Origin: Cyanobium sp. ATX 6F1
GTDB lineage: Bacteria; Cyanobacteriota; Cyanobacteriia; PCC-6307; Cyanobiaceae
Direction of reading: 5' to 3'
NCBI RefSeq assembly: GCF_024346315.1
Contig: NZ_JAGQCS010000007.1
Span: 1 to 64,000 of the forward strand
DNA length: 64,000 nt
Shown: positions 35,770-45,556 of the stretch, piece after piece
Layout of the letters: each line of letters starts with the position of its first letter
Position numbering within the stretch: position 1 is the stretch's first letter
Notes under the pieces: model-generated
Databases searched by the model: none
Told to the model about the DNA's origin: nothing
Seen by the model: the letters and a program-made list of their open reading frames with translations, nothing else
Position numbers and translations under genes: made by a program

Positions 35770-36303
35770 TCACCAGAGGCCCCGGACGGGGACCGCCTTG
35801 CGAATCACCGGCCTCGGAGCAGGGGGTCGGAGGTCGAGCACACCGCCTGGGTGGGTCAGGCGCGGGGCATTCCAGCCGGCCAGATACACGCCCTGCAGGC
35901 CTTGAAAGGCCCCGCCGAGTTCGAGGGCGGAGTCTGGGTTGCCTTCGAGGGGAAGTAGATCCAATTGATCCGACTTGGCGTTGAAGTTGCCCTGCACCGG
36001 CATAGTGACGCCGGCGACGGTGAGTTCACCGCGCAGGTCGAGCATCTGTCCCATCGGCACCACCGAAGCGAGCCGCAACTCCGCCGGCACCACCCGACCA
36101 TCGATGAACGATTGGTAGGTGCCCGTCCAGGTGCGGGGAATGCTGAGCGCCAGGTCCTGGGCCCGCGCCACAGGATCGAAGGTTTCCACCGGCCCCAGTT
36201 CCGACTGGAAGGCCGAAATCGCCGCCATCGGGGCCACGGCCGGCGCATTGAACGGCACCACACTGCCCACGGGAAGGGGGACGGCGGCCAGCAGCACGGG
36301 CAT
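35770..36303 (-). CDS. Secreted protein of unknown function
   Basis: 177 residues. The first 25 ([18 protein letters not shown] then NAPAVA) look like a weak signal sequence. The body is beta-rich: [40 protein letters not shown], then DLLPLEG and [16 protein letters not shown], suggesting a small beta-barrel or sandwich of periplasmic type. I recognise no named family. Its stop lies in a small hairpin (35766-35781) in the gap to the convergent Ycf37-like gene. Confidence 0.65.
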   Translation of the reverse strand: MPVLLAAVPLPVGSVVPFNAPAVAPMAAISAFQSELGPVETFDPVARAQDLALSIPRTWTGTYQSFIDGRVVPAELRLASVVPMGQMLDLRGELTVAGVTMPVQGNFNAKSDQLDLLPLEGNPDSALELGGAFQGLQGVYLAGWNAPRLTHPGGVLDLRPPAPRPVIRKAVPVRGLW

Positions 36304-36378
36304 GGCAAAACAGATTCAGTTATTCCCAGGCTAAGAGCTGTGGCGCCAAAAGGAATCCCCGGGCAGTACGTTCGCAGC

Positions 36379-37293
36379 ATGGCCCCCTTTGCCGATCCCA
36401 GCTCCCCCATCGATCCCAGCCGTCCCGACCCCAGCAACTTCGGCAGCGCTCACGCTCCTGCCGCTGGCGCCCCGGGCGAGGACGAGGTCCTTGTGATCGG
36501 GGGCCGGCGATTCTCGAGCCGGTTGATGACCGGCACCGGCAAGTACCCCAGCCTTGAGGTGATGCAGGCCAGCCTTGAGGCCAGCGCCTGCTCGATCGTC
36601 ACCGTGGCGGTGCGCCGGGTGCAGGCCGCGGCCGCCGGCCACCAGGGCCTGATCGAGGCCATTGATTGGAGCCGGTTCTGGATGCTGCCGAACACCGCCG
36701 GCTGCGCCACCGCCGAGGAGGCCGTGCGGGTGGCCCGGCTCGGCCGCGAGCTGGCCAAGCTCGCCGGCCAGGAGGACAACAGCTTCGTGAAGCTGGAGGT
36801 GATTCCCGACAGCCGCCACCTGCTCCCGGACCCCTTCGGCACCCTGGAGGCCGCTGAGCGCCTGGTGGCCGAGGGCTTCACGGTGTTGCCCTACATCAAC
36901 GCCGATCCGCTGCTGGCCAAGCGGCTGGAGGATGTGGGCTGCGCCACCGTGATGCCCCTGGGGTCGCCGATCGGCTCGGGGCAGGGCATCCGCAACGCCG
37001 CCAACATCGGCCTGATCATCGAAAATGCCCAGGTGCCCGTGGTGGTGGACGCAGGCATCGGCGTTCCCAGTGAGGCCGCCCAGGCGATGGAGCTGGGGGC
37101 CGATGCCTTGCTGATCAACAGCGCCATCGCCCTGGCGGGAGATCCCGCCGCCATGGCTCGGGCCATGGCCCTGGCCACCCTGGCTGGCCGTACCGCCTTT
37201 CGAGCCGGCCGCCTGCCGGTACGCCCCGACGCCAGACCCAGTTCACCCGTCCAGGGCAGGGTGGGTCAGCAGCCATGGGCCGAGCAGCCATGA
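36379..37293 (+). CDS. thiG: Thiazole synthase
   Basis: 304 residues. It forms the thiazole phosphate of thiamine from DXP, dehydroglycine and ThiS-thiocarboxylate. The barrel begins after a 35-residue Pro/Ala-rich leader; landmarks are [51 protein letters not shown] (Schiff-base Lys), [29 protein letters not shown] and [21 protein letters not shown] chose the ATG at 36379; the frame runs upstream without family match. thiL of the same pathway lies at 56032. Confidence 0.95.
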   Translation: MAPFADPSSPIDPSRPDPSNFGSAHAPAAGAPGEDEVLVIGGRRFSSRLMTGTGKYPSLEVMQASLEASACSIVTVAVRRVQAAAAGHQGLIEAIDWSRFWMLPNTAGCATAEEAVRVARLGRELAKLAGQEDNSFVKLEVIPDSRHLLPDPFGTLEAAERLVAEGFTVLPYINADPLLAKRLEDVGCATVMPLGSPIGSGQGIRNAANIGLIIENAQVPVVVDAGIGVPSEAAQAMELGADALLINSAIALAGDPAAMARAMALATLAGRTAFRAGRLPVRPDARPSSPVQGRVGQQPWAEQP

Positions 37294-37477
37294 AGTTTCC
37301 TGCCCACTTGGCTTTGGCGCGAACGGACGCTGCCTAGGGCGATCGGCGGGGGACGCTGGCGGCACTGATGGTGGCCCTGGCCTTCAAGCTGAGCTGAGCC
37401 CGGCAGCGTCACGGGCATCACCCGTTGCGGCGGAATGCCTGTAGTAGCTTCGATTCAATGAGCACGCGCTCGTTCTT

Positions 37478-37483
37478 GAGGAG
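37478..37483 (+). promoter_or_regulatory. Strong ribosome binding site of sqdB
   Basis: GAGGAG lies 6 bp before the GTG at 37490. This supports the GTG start, since no ATG is near the family N-terminus MKVLVLGGDGFCGW. Confidence 0.7.
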
Positions 37484-37489
37484 TCAAGG

Positions 37490-38686
37490 GTGAAGGTTCT
37501 CGTACTTGGCGGAGACGGCTTCTGCGGTTGGCCCTGTGCGGTGAATCTCGCCGATACGGGACACGACGTGGTGATCGTCGACAACCTGAGCCGGCGCAAG
37601 ATCGACATCGATCTCGGGGTCGAATCGCTCACCCCGATCGCCACCATCCACGACCGCCTCAGGGCCTGGCGTGAGGGGGGTGGCCGGCCGATCGAATTCG
37701 TCTCGATCGACATCGCCCGCAACTACGCCCGCTTGCTGGACCTGCTCCGCAACGAGCAACCCGAGGCGATTGTCCACTTCGCCGAGCAGCGGGCCGCCCC
37801 CTACTCGATGAAGACGAGCACCACCAAGCGCTACACCGTCGACAACAACGTCAGCGGCACCAATAACCTGCTCTGCGCCATCGTCGAGAGCGGCATCCAA
37901 ACCCACATCGTCCACCTGGGAACGATGGGGGTCTACGGCTACGGCTCCCACCGGGGCGCCACCATCCCCGAGGGGTACCTCACCGTCGAGGTGCCCCAGC
38001 CCGATGGCAGCCGCTTCACAGAGAAGATCCTGCACCCCACCGATCCCGGCAGCGTCTATCACCTCACCAAGACGCTGGATCAACTGCTCTTTTACTACTA
38101 CAACAAAAACGACGGCATCCAGGTCACCGACCTGCACCAGGGCATCGTCTGGGGCACCAACACGGACCTCACCGACAAGGAACTTCGTCTGGTCAACCGC
38201 TTCGACTACGACGGCGACTACGGCACCGTGCTGAACCGCTTCCTGATCCAGGCGGCCATCGGCTATCCGCTCACGGTCCATGGCACCGGCGGCCAGACCC
38301 GGGCCTTCATCCACATCCGCGATTCGGTCAAGTGCGTGCAACTGGCGGTCGAAACCCCGCCCCAACCAGGCGACAAGGTGCGGATCTTCAACCAGATGAC
38401 CGAGAGCCACCAGGTGAAGAGCCTGGCCGAAAAGGTGGCCCATCTCACCGGTGCCAAGATCAACTACCTGCCCAACCCCCGCAAGGAGGCGATCGAAAAC
38501 GATCTGATCGTCGATAATCGCTGTCTGATCGATCTCGGACTCAAGCCCACCACCCTCGATGAGGGGCTCTTGTCGGAAGTGGTGGATGTGGCCCGCCGCT
38601 GGGCCGACCGCTGCGACCGCTCCAGAATTCCCTGTGTCTCCGCCTGGACCACCACCCAGGCCGCTTCGCTCCAAGCCACGGTCTGA
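37490..38686 (+). CDS. sqdB: UDP-sulfoquinovose synthase
   Basis: 398 residues from a GTG. It makes UDP-sulfoquinovose from UDP-glucose and sulfite for the thylakoid sulfolipid SQDG. An SDR-type fold: NAD loop VLVLGGDGFCGWPCAVNL, VIVDNLSRR, HFAEQRAAPYSM, then TMGVYGYG and the catalytic YHLTK. FNQMTESHQV and the C-terminal KPTTLDEGLL match the family. The transferase sqdX begins 29 bp downstream, so the two make a sulfolipid operon, expected to respond to phosphate supply in cyanobacteria. Confidence 0.96.
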   Translation: MKVLVLGGDGFCGWPCAVNLADTGHDVVIVDNLSRRKIDIDLGVESLTPIATIHDRLRAWREGGGRPIEFVSIDIARNYARLLDLLRNEQPEAIVHFAEQRAAPYSMKTSTTKRYTVDNNVSGTNNLLCAIVESGIQTHIVHLGTMGVYGYGSHRGATIPEGYLTVEVPQPDGSRFTEKILHPTDPGSVYHLTKTLDQLLFYYYNKNDGIQVTDLHQGIVWGTNTDLTDKELRLVNRFDYDGDYGTVLNRFLIQAAIGYPLTVHGTGGQTRAFIHIRDSVKCVQLAVETPPQPGDKVRIFNQMTESHQVKSLAEKVAHLTGAKINYLPNPRKEAIENDLIVDNRCLIDLGLKPTTLDEGLLSEVVDVARRWADRCDRSRIPCVSAWTTTQAASLQATV

Positions 38687-38715
38687 GTCACGGTCCATCC
38701 CCCTGCGCGGCAAGT

Positions 38716-39858
38716 GTGAAGATCGCCCTGTTCACCGAGACCTTCCTGCCCAAGGTCGACGGCATCGTCACCCGCCTGACCAAGACGATCGAGCACCTGG
38801 TGGTTGCTGGCGACGAGGTGCTGGTCTTCTGCCCGGAAGGCGCGCCCGACCATTTCATGGGGGCCCGGGTGGAGGGGGTGCCGGCGATTCCCCTGCCGAT
38901 GTATCCCGAGCTGAAACTGGCCCTGCCCAGCCTGGCGGTGTCCGGTGCCCTCGACGCCTTCAAGCCCGATCTGGTGCATGTGGTCAACCCTGCGGTGCTG
39001 GGGCTCGGCGGCATCTACATGGCCCGCACCCGTCAGCTGCCCCTGGTGGCCAGCTACCACACCCACCTGCCCAAATACCTGGAGCACTACGGCGTCGGTC
39101 TGCTGGAGCCGGTTCTCTGGGAACTGCTCAAGGCCGCCCACAACCAGGCCCAGCTGAATCTCTGCACCTCCTCGGCCATGGTGGAGGAACTGAGCGATCG
39201 GGGCATCCTCCACACCGCCCTCTGGCAACGGGGGGTCGACACCGAGCTGTTCCGTCCCCAGCTCCGTTCGGAGGCCATGCGCCGGCAGCTGCTGGGCCCC
39301 CACGACGATCAGAACGCCCTGTTGCTCTACGTGGGCCGCCTGTCAGCGGAAAAGCAGATCGAGCGCATCCGCCCCGTGCTCGATGCCCTGCCCCACGCCA
39401 GGCTGGCCCTGGTGGGCGATGGGCCCCACCGCCAGCAGCTGGAGAAGGTGTTCGCCGGCAGTGCCACCCATTTTGTCGGTTACCTGGGGGGCGAGGAGCT
39501 GGCCGCGGCCTACGCCAGCGCCGATGCCTTCCTGTTCCCCTCCAGCACCGAAACCCTGGGGCTGGTGCTGCTGGAGGCGATGGCCGCCGGCTGTCCGGTG
39601 GTGGGAGCCAACCGCGGCGGTGTCCCCGACATCGTCACCGATGGGGTCAACGGTTGCCTCTACGACCCGGATCAGCCCAGCAGCCTCACCGAGGCCACCG
39701 AACGGCTGCTGGGAAACCCCAATCAGCGGGAAACCTTGCGCCAGGCGGCCCGCAGCGAGGCCGAACGCTGGGGCTGGGCCGGTGCCACCGCTCAGCTGCG
39801 CCGCTTCTACCAGCAACTGCACAACCACCACCGGCCCCAGCTGCAGCTGGTGGCCTGA
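38716..39858 (+). CDS. sqdX: Sulfoquinovosyltransferase SqdX
   Basis: 380 residues, GTG start. A GT4-family glycosyltransferase that moves sulfoquinovose from UDP-sulfoquinovose to diacylglycerol. N-terminal FTETFLPKVDGIVTRL and SYHTHLPKYLEHYG bind acceptor; ALLLYVGRLSAEKQIE, LALVGDGPHRQQLE and LFPSSTETLGLVLLEAMAAG form the nucleotide-sugar site with the EX7E pattern. It directly follows sqdB. Its TGA abuts the last codon of the convergent PBP2 gene with no gap. Confidence 0.94.
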   Translation: MKIALFTETFLPKVDGIVTRLTKTIEHLVVAGDEVLVFCPEGAPDHFMGARVEGVPAIPLPMYPELKLALPSLAVSGALDAFKPDLVHVVNPAVLGLGGIYMARTRQLPLVASYHTHLPKYLEHYGVGLLEPVLWELLKAAHNQAQLNLCTSSAMVEELSDRGILHTALWQRGVDTELFRPQLRSEAMRRQLLGPHDDQNALLLYVGRLSAEKQIERIRPVLDALPHARLALVGDGPHRQQLEKVFAGSATHFVGYLGGEELAAAYASADAFLFPSSTETLGLVLLEAMAAGCPVVGANRGGVPDIVTDGVNGCLYDPDQPSSLTEATERLLGNPNQRETLRQAARSEAERWGWAGATAQLRRFYQQLHNHHRPQLQLVA

Positions 39859-41628
39859 TCACTTGCCCGGCGCCCGGCTGCCGCTGTTCGCCGCTTCCTT
39901 GAACCAGGTGGTCATCAGCGCCTTCACCATCGGAGCCGCCACCGTGCCACCGAAGCCGCCGGAGTTTTCCCCGAAGGCCACGATCACCAGGGTGGGCTTG
40001 CCGGCCGGGGCGTAGCCACCGAACCAGGCGTGATCAGGCCGGGGGGGGTCCTCACCGGTGCCGGTCTTGCCGGCAACGGGCGGCAGGCTGGGGTCGTTGA
40101 GGATCGTGGCGGTGCCAGCGGTGACCACCATGCGCAGGCCCTTGCGCAGGGCCCGCAGGGTCCCGGGCTTGAGGCCGATCCACTGACGCGGGTACTCGGC
40201 CTCCACCAGATGGGGCGTCACCAGCCAGCCACCATTGGCCACGGCGGCATACAAACGGGCCATCTGGATCGGTGTGACCTGCAGGGCCCCCTGACCGATG
40301 GCGGAGGTGATCGTGTCCACAGCGGCCCATTCCTCGCCGAGCACCTTCATCTTCCAGGCCCGATCGCCGAGCAGGCCTGGGGTCTCCTCTTCCGTCAGCT
40401 CAATGCCGGTGAGGCTGCCATACCCCATGCGCCGGGCGGCCTTGAACAGCTCGGCGTCCTTGACCGTCAGGCCCACCCGGTAAAAAAAACTGTTGCTGCT
40501 CACCGCCAGGGCCATCGGAAAACCGATCGCGCCGAAGCTGCCGTGGTCCTTGTAGCAGAGGCCATCCCAACAGAACGAGTTGGAGGTCGGCACGGTGGAG
40601 TTCTCGTTGAACAACCCCGACTCGATGCCCGCGATCGTGGTGACGATCTTGAAGGTGCTGGCCGGTGGGAAGCCCTGGTACGCCCGGTTCAGCATCGGCG
40701 ACTCAGGGCGGTTGAGGTCGTTCCATTGGGCCGTGGTGGGTCCGGGCGAAAAGACGTTGGGATCGAAACTCGGCCGGCTGGCCATGGCGCGGACCGCGCC
40801 GGTCTGGGGATCGAGGGCCACGATCGCCCCCTTGCGCACGCCATCAAGGGCCCGTTCCGCCGCCTTCTGCAGCTCCAGATCGAGGGTCAGCCGCAGATCC
40901 TTGCCGGATCGGGCCTGCTTGTCCCCCAGCACCCGCTGCACTTGGCCTTCGGCATTCACCTCCAGCTGCTGACCGCCCCATTCACCCCGCAGGTGCGGCT
41001 CGAACACCCGCTCCAGCCCACTGCGGCCGATGCGGTCCTGGACGCGGTAGCCCTTGGGCTCCAGGCGCTCGTACTCCTGTTCGGTGATGCCGCTGGTGTA
41101 GCCCAGGACATGGGCAGCGAGGCGGCCGAAGGGATAGGCCCGCAGATAGTCCACATCCACTTCAGCCCCTTCGAGGTTGCTGGCCTGTTCCCGGAAGCGC
41201 AGCACCTGAAGGGGCTTGAGCGGGCCGGCCAACTCGATCCGGTAGCCGGAACCGGAGCCGGCGGCGCGGCGCTTCCGGTCCAGCTGAGCCGGGGAAAGCG
41301 TCAGCAGGCGCGCCAGGCGATCCCGCAGCTGCGGCCAGTCAGCCTCGCTGACCAGCCGTGGCTGCAGGTAGAGGTTGTAGGTGAGGCGGCTTGTGGCCAG
41401 CACCTGGCCATTGCGGTCGAGCAGCCTCCCGCGCATGGGATTGCGCGGCACCAGGCGAATGCGGTTCTGATCAGCCATCACCCGGTTCTCGGCGCCATGG
41501 ATGAGTTGCAGCCAGGCCAGCCGTGCCCCCATGGCGGCGCAAAGCGTGAGCACAAGAGCCAGCAGCACCGCGGGCTGCTGGCGCATGCCGGCGTGGCGCG
41601 CGGACGGCGGAGCGAACCCCCCTGCCAT
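39859..41628 (-). CDS. mrdA: Penicillin-binding protein 2 (transpeptidase)
   Basis: 589 residues. A class B PBP: one N-terminal membrane helix (VLLALVLTLCAAMGARLAWL), a dimerisation domain (PMRGRLLDRNGQVLATSR), then the transpeptidase with STFK (Ser nucleophile, in GFPPASTFKIV), SSN (ALAVSSNSFFYRVG) and KTG (VAGKTGTGEDPP). It crosslinks peptidoglycan in cell elongation with RodA; no rodA is here. The name rests on the PBP2 rather than FtsI pattern. murC and murB lie at 58282-60642. Confidence 0.9.
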   Translation of the reverse strand: MAGGFAPPSARHAGMRQQPAVLLALVLTLCAAMGARLAWLQLIHGAENRVMADQNRIRLVPRNPMRGRLLDRNGQVLATSRLTYNLYLQPRLVSEADWPQLRDRLARLLTLSPAQLDRKRRAAGSGSGYRIELAGPLKPLQVLRFREQASNLEGAEVDVDYLRAYPFGRLAAHVLGYTSGITEQEYERLEPKGYRVQDRIGRSGLERVFEPHLRGEWGGQQLEVNAEGQVQRVLGDKQARSGKDLRLTLDLELQKAAERALDGVRKGAIVALDPQTGAVRAMASRPSFDPNVFSPGPTTAQWNDLNRPESPMLNRAYQGFPPASTFKIVTTIAGIESGLFNENSTVPTSNSFCWDGLCYKDHGSFGAIGFPMALAVSSNSFFYRVGLTVKDAELFKAARRMGYGSLTGIELTEEETPGLLGDRAWKMKVLGEEWAAVDTITSAIGQGALQVTPIQMARLYAAVANGGWLVTPHLVEAEYPRQWIGLKPGTLRALRKGLRMVVTAGTATILNDPSLPPVAGKTGTGEDPPRPDHAWFGGYAPAGKPTLVIVAFGENSGGFGGTVAAPMVKALMTTWFKEAANSGSRAPGK

Positions 41629-41630
41629 GG

Positions 41631-41993
41631 TCAGGCCCCGGCGTCCAGCCGTTGCTCGAGCAGGGCGAGGCGCTCACCGATGCGCCCCAGGGCCTCCTGA
41701 AGCTCGTGGGTATCAGGGGAGCCCGGTGGGGCCTCAGACCGCACATCCCGCACCGTGACCTTCATCACAGGATTGCCGAGGCCGGGCTGCAGACGATCGA
41801 GGCTTTCGCGGACGCGGCTGGCGGCGGAATCCCCCTCCTGCCTGAGCTGGAGGAGGGGATCCGCGGAGGTGGTGAAGGCCTCGATCACATCGCGGGGACC
41901 GCCCTTGCGCGCCCGCTCCACGACCGCCATCCCCACGGGCAGCACCTCCTGCATCAGCGAGAGCCGCAGGGCATCGAAGGGATCACTGGCCAT
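41631..41993 (-). CDS. Small conserved-looking protein of unknown function
   Basis: 120 residues starting MASDPFDALRLSLMQEVLPV. Helical throughout, with a run of charged residues (ERARKGGPRDVIEAF) and a C-terminal coiled coil (HELQEALGRIGERLALLEQRL). No signal peptide or catalytic motif. It lies 2 bp upstream of the PBP2 gene on the same strand, so it may be co-transcribed and act with the cell-wall machinery, but this is only an inference from position. Confidence 0.65.
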   Translation of the reverse strand: MASDPFDALRLSLMQEVLPVGMAVVERARKGGPRDVIEAFTTSADPLLQLRQEGDSAASRVRESLDRLQPGLGNPVMKVTVRDVRSEAPPGSPDTHELQEALGRIGERLALLEQRLDAGA

Positions 41994-42037
41994 GACGCCG
42001 GGATGGAGCAGAACCCACAGTCTGCCGCCGAACGGAT

Positions 42038-42646
42038 TCAGGGCGCGCGCTGGATCCCCGGCTGCAGAATCACCTGACGGCAGAACTCCTGCGAACCGAC
42101 CCACCAGCCCCCGAAACTGGCGATCACCAGCAAGGCCGTGAACGGCAGCAACGCCTGGCGGGTGGTCTCCAGGGCAGCCCATTCCCCCCAGCCCCGCAGC
42201 AACCGCTCCCGGTCGAAACGGCGCCGCTCCTGGTTCTGGTGCTGCTGACGCCGCCGCAACGACTTCTGCACCCAGCGCTCGAAGGCCTTCTTCTTGGTGA
42301 CGGCCATCTTGCGCTCCACCTCCAGCAGATGGCCGGCGCTGAGCTCAGGGTGGAAGGTGCTGATCAGTTCCAGCGACTTCAGGAACATCTCCACGGCGCC
42401 GTCCTTGATCTGGCGCTCGGACTCCTCGAGGTCGTCCCAGTGGAGCTCGGGATAAAAGCGCAACCGGTTGGCCTCGATCTGCTCCTCCCCCAGCTGGCCG
42501 GGCTCCCTGAGCCAGCGGTCGGTGTTGGCGTCGAAGCGGCGCCAGTAAAGGAAGGGGTTGAGGTAGATGGTCTTGCCGGCCAGCTGGATGCTGTCCTGCT
42601 GGAGTCGGCGCTGCAGCTGGACATCCAGCTGAGGGGCGGCAGTCAC
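42038..42646 (-). CDS. Membrane-anchored protein of unknown function (picocyanobacterial)
   Basis: 202 residues. A soluble N-terminal part rich in Trp/Tyr/Glu (KTIYLNPFLYWRRFD, RFYPELHWDDLEESERQ), a basic coiled-coil stretch (KKKAFERWVQKSLRRRQQHQ) and one C-terminal membrane helix (LLPFTALLVIASFGGWWVG), giving a tail-anchored layout. I recognise no named family. Same strand as the small gene and PBP2 that follow it. Confidence 0.65.
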   Translation of the reverse strand: MTAAPQLDVQLQRRLQQDSIQLAGKTIYLNPFLYWRRFDANTDRWLREPGQLGEEQIEANRLRFYPELHWDDLEESERQIKDGAVEMFLKSLELISTFHPELSAGHLLEVERKMAVTKKKAFERWVQKSLRRRQQHQNQERRRFDRERLLRGWGEWAALETTRQALLPFTALLVIASFGGWWVGSQEFCRQVILQPGIQRAP

Positions 42647-42718
42647 AGGTCCATGGCCGGGCGCCGATCGTATCGAAGGCCGGCCGAGCCCACCAGCCCC
42701 GCCCCCATCAACCGGGGC

Positions 42719-44317
42719 TCATTCCCACTCGATCGTGCCGGGGGGCTTGCTGGTGATGTCGAGCACCACCCGGTTCACACCTTTGACTTCATTGACAATG
42801 CGGTTGGAGATCGTTTCCAGGAGGTCGTAGGGGAGGCGCGACCAGTCGGCGGTCATGCCATCTTCCGAGGAGACGCAGCGCAGCACGATCGGGAAGGCGT
42901 AGGTGCGCTTGTCCCCCATCACCCCGACGGTGCGCACGGGCAGCAGCACGGCGAAGGCCTGCCAGATCTCGTTGTACAGACCCGCTTCCTTCACCTCCTC
43001 CCGCACGATCAGGTCGGCATCCCGCAGGATGTTGAGTTTCTCGGCGCTCACCTCACCGAGGATGCGGATCGCCAGCCCCGGGCCCGGGAAGGGATGGCGC
43101 CCCACGATTTCCTGGGGAAGCCCGAGGCTGCGGCCCACCTTGCGCACCTCGTCCTTGAACAGGCGCCTCAGGGGCTCCACCAGCTTGAACTGCAGGTCCT
43201 TGGGCAGACCACCCACGTTGTGGTGGCTCTTGATCTTCACCGCCACCCGTTCGCCGGTCCTGGGATCAACGTTGGTGCCCGCGGACTCGATCACATCGGG
43301 ATAGAGGGTGCCCTGGGCCAGGTAATCGAAGGGCCCCAGGCGCTTGCTCTCCTCCTCGAACACGCGGATGAACTCCGCGCCGATGATCTTGCGCTTCTCC
43401 TCGGGGTCAGTGATGCCGGCGAGCCTGCCGATGAAGCGCTCACGGGCGTTGATGTATTCCACGTTGATGTGGAAACGTTTGTCGAAAAACTCCACCAGGA
43501 ATTCGGGCTCGCCTTTGCGCATGAACCCCTGGTCGATGAACATGCACGTGAGCTGATCTCCGATCGCCTGGTGCAGCAGGAAGGCCAGGGTGGATGAATC
43601 CACGCCGCCCGAGAGCGCCAGCAGCACCCGCTTTTCACCCACCTGGGCGCGCACGGAGGCCATGGCCTCATCGATGAAGGCGGCGGTGGTCCAGTCGGGT
43701 TCGCAACCGCAGATGTGATAGACGAAATTGCGAATCAGGGCCATGCCGTGGGTGGAATGGACCACCTCCGGGTGGAACTGCACTCCGTAGAGCCGGCGGG
43801 CGTGGTCGGCGACCGCCGCCTCGGGCGTGTTCTCCGTGTGGGCCAGGCGGCTGAAGCCCTCGGGCAGGCGCTGCACGGAATCACCGTGACTCATCCACAT
43901 GGTCGAGCCGCTCTCGACGTTGGTCAGCAGATCGGTGGGGTCATCCACGTTCAGGGGCGCCTTGCCGTACTCACCACGGCCGGCCGCCTCCACCGCCCCC
44001 CCCAGCTGCTGCACCATCAGCTGCATGCCGTAGCAGACCCCCAGCACTGGAAGGCCCAGCTCCCAGATCGCCGGATCACACACCGGCGCGCCCTCGGCAT
44101 AGACCGAGCTCGGTCCACCACTGAGGATGATTCCCCTGGGCGCCATGGCCCTCAGTTCTTCGGCCGTGGTGCTGTAGCCCATCACCAGGGAATACACCTC
44201 CGTTTCCCGCACCCGGCGGGCGATCAGCTCCGAATACTGGGAACCGAAATCGAGGATGACGATGGCTGGGTGGCGCTGACCCTCCAGCGGCGCGTCGGGA
44301 GGCTGGGACTGGGTCAT
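42719..44317 (-). CDS. guaA: GMP synthase (glutamine-hydrolysing)
   Basis: 532 residues. The N-terminal class I amidotransferase has GVCYGMQLM (Cys) and [10 protein letters not shown] (His, Glu). The ATP-pyrophosphatase carries [16 protein letters not shown], and the C-terminal dimerisation domain ends with KPPGTIEWE. It converts XMP to GMP. I chose the ATG at 44317, just before the [14 protein letters not shown] strand. cbiD lies 49 bp upstream on the same strand. Confidence 0.97.
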   Translation of the reverse strand: MTQSQPPDAPLEGQRHPAIVILDFGSQYSELIARRVRETEVYSLVMGYSTTAEELRAMAPRGIILSGGPSSVYAEGAPVCDPAIWELGLPVLGVCYGMQLMVQQLGGAVEAAGRGEYGKAPLNVDDPTDLLTNVESGSTMWMSHGDSVQRLPEGFSRLAHTENTPEAAVADHARRLYGVQFHPEVVHSTHGMALIRNFVYHICGCEPDWTTAAFIDEAMASVRAQVGEKRVLLALSGGVDSSTLAFLLHQAIGDQLTCMFIDQGFMRKGEPEFLVEFFDKRFHINVEYINARERFIGRLAGITDPEEKRKIIGAEFIRVFEEESKRLGPFDYLAQGTLYPDVIESAGTNVDPRTGERVAVKIKSHHNVGGLPKDLQFKLVEPLRRLFKDEVRKVGRSLGLPQEIVGRHPFPGPGLAIRILGEVSAEKLNILRDADLIVREEVKEAGLYNEIWQAFAVLLPVRTVGVMGDKRTYAFPIVLRCVSSEDGMTADWSRLPYDLLETISNRIVNEVKGVNRVVLDITSKPPGTIEWE

Positions 44318-44366
44318 ACGGCCGATCACGGGGCCACCGTGCGGTGGCCACTTGGGTGGCGTCACC

Positions 44367-45497
44367 CTAGGGCGCCTGGCCTGGGGAACCCACGGCCGTG
44401 AAGGCCTCCCAGAGCTGAGCTCCCCAGGGGCCCCGGGCGCTGATCCGACGCTGGCGATCGAACAGCACGGCTCCGATCACCAGATCCGCTGCGCCGTAGC
44501 GGGCCACATAGGCGGCGCTGCGCTGCTCAATCGCTTCAGCGATCCGCTGGCGCAGGCGAGCTGCCAGCCCTGGATCAGTGGCGGCCAGGGCCTCCAGGGC
44601 CGCCTCCACCGTGGGCGCGCCGTGGAGCTCCCGCAGCGCCTCCCCCTGCAGGCCCTCCAGGGCCGCCAGGCTCGTGAGCACCTCGGCGCGGCCGTCGGCC
44701 AGGTGATGGTGGGTGTGAAAAATGCCGCCAGCCAGTTTGATCAGCTTGCCGTGATAGCCGAACAGCAGCAGCCGCCGTACGCCGCCCTGGGCCGCCGCCA
44801 CCAGCAGCGGGCCGACCCAGTTACCCCCTTTGAGCAGCAAGGAGGGCGGCAGGCCCAGGCGGGGTGCCAGATCGAGACCGTTCTCGCCGATCACCAGCAC
44901 CAGATCGCCCGAAAAGTCGCCCTGGTGCGTGCGGGACTCCAACTCCAGGAGGCACTTTTCGAGCTGCTCGGGATCGGCGCTGCGCTGCACCTCCGCCTGG
45001 GTGCCGATCAGGGCCAGGCCTTCCACCACCCCGAAGGCGGCGTTGCTGGTGCGCTCCGCCAGGGCCCGGCCATTGGGGAAGACCAGTCGCAGGTTGAGGC
45101 CACGGCCCGGCAGCACGAGATATCGCAGGTTGGTCTCCAGGAGGCTTCGTGCATAGGCGGAGAGGCACAGCTCCCGGTTGTGGGCATGGACCCCCAACCC
45201 CTCGCCGGCCTCCAGCTGCAGCCAGTCGGCGCCTGGATCGCGCCAGCTGGCCAGCACCCAGATCACCAGGTCGCGGGTCAGGTCGAGGCCGACGCCGGGA
45301 TCACAGCGGGCCACCGCCAGGGCCCCGGCGGGACCCAGGCAGGCGGCGGCCACCACCGGCACCATCCGCACCCCGGCGGGCTCCAGCAGCTCCAGGGGCT
45401 GGCCTGGCTCAAAGGGCTCACGGAGCAGGGCGACGGTGGCGGCCCGAGCTGCGGCCGCCACCCAGACCGGCAAGGTCCACCCGCCGGGAGAGCTCAT
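44367..45497 (-). CDS. cbiD: Cobalt-precorrin-5B (C1)-methyltransferase
   Basis: 376 residues. CbiD methylates C1 in the anaerobic (cobalt-early) cobamide pathway. The N-terminal [47 protein letters not shown], and [28 protein letters not shown] with its His-rich loop match the family. With cobH at 7770 it shows that the strain makes its own corrinoid, the pseudocobalamin type in picocyanobacteria by general knowledge. Divergent from the aminotransferase gene. Confidence 0.92.
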   Translation of the reverse strand: MSSPGGWTLPVWVAAAARAATVALLREPFEPGQPLELLEPAGVRMVPVVAAACLGPAGALAVARCDPGVGLDLTRDLVIWVLASWRDPGADWLQLEAGEGLGVHAHNRELCLSAYARSLLETNLRYLVLPGRGLNLRLVFPNGRALAERTSNAAFGVVEGLALIGTQAEVQRSADPEQLEKCLLELESRTHQGDFSGDLVLVIGENGLDLAPRLGLPPSLLLKGGNWVGPLLVAAAQGGVRRLLLFGYHGKLIKLAGGIFHTHHHLADGRAEVLTSLAALEGLQGEALRELHGAPTVEAALEALAATDPGLAARLRQRIAEAIEQRSAAYVARYGAADLVIGAVLFDRQRRISARGPWGAQLWEAFTAVGSPGQAP

Positions 45498-45556
45498 GAC
45501 GGCCTCTTTTTTAAGATCGGTAATTGCGCCGCCGCGCGCCCGCGCCAGCCCCCCCC

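Noticed and set aside
37290-37337. 15-codon frame overlapping the thiG stop ([15 protein letters not shown])
   Set aside because: It is too short, ends at TAG, and matches none of the small photosystem or cytochrome b6f subunits. No ribosome site stands out.
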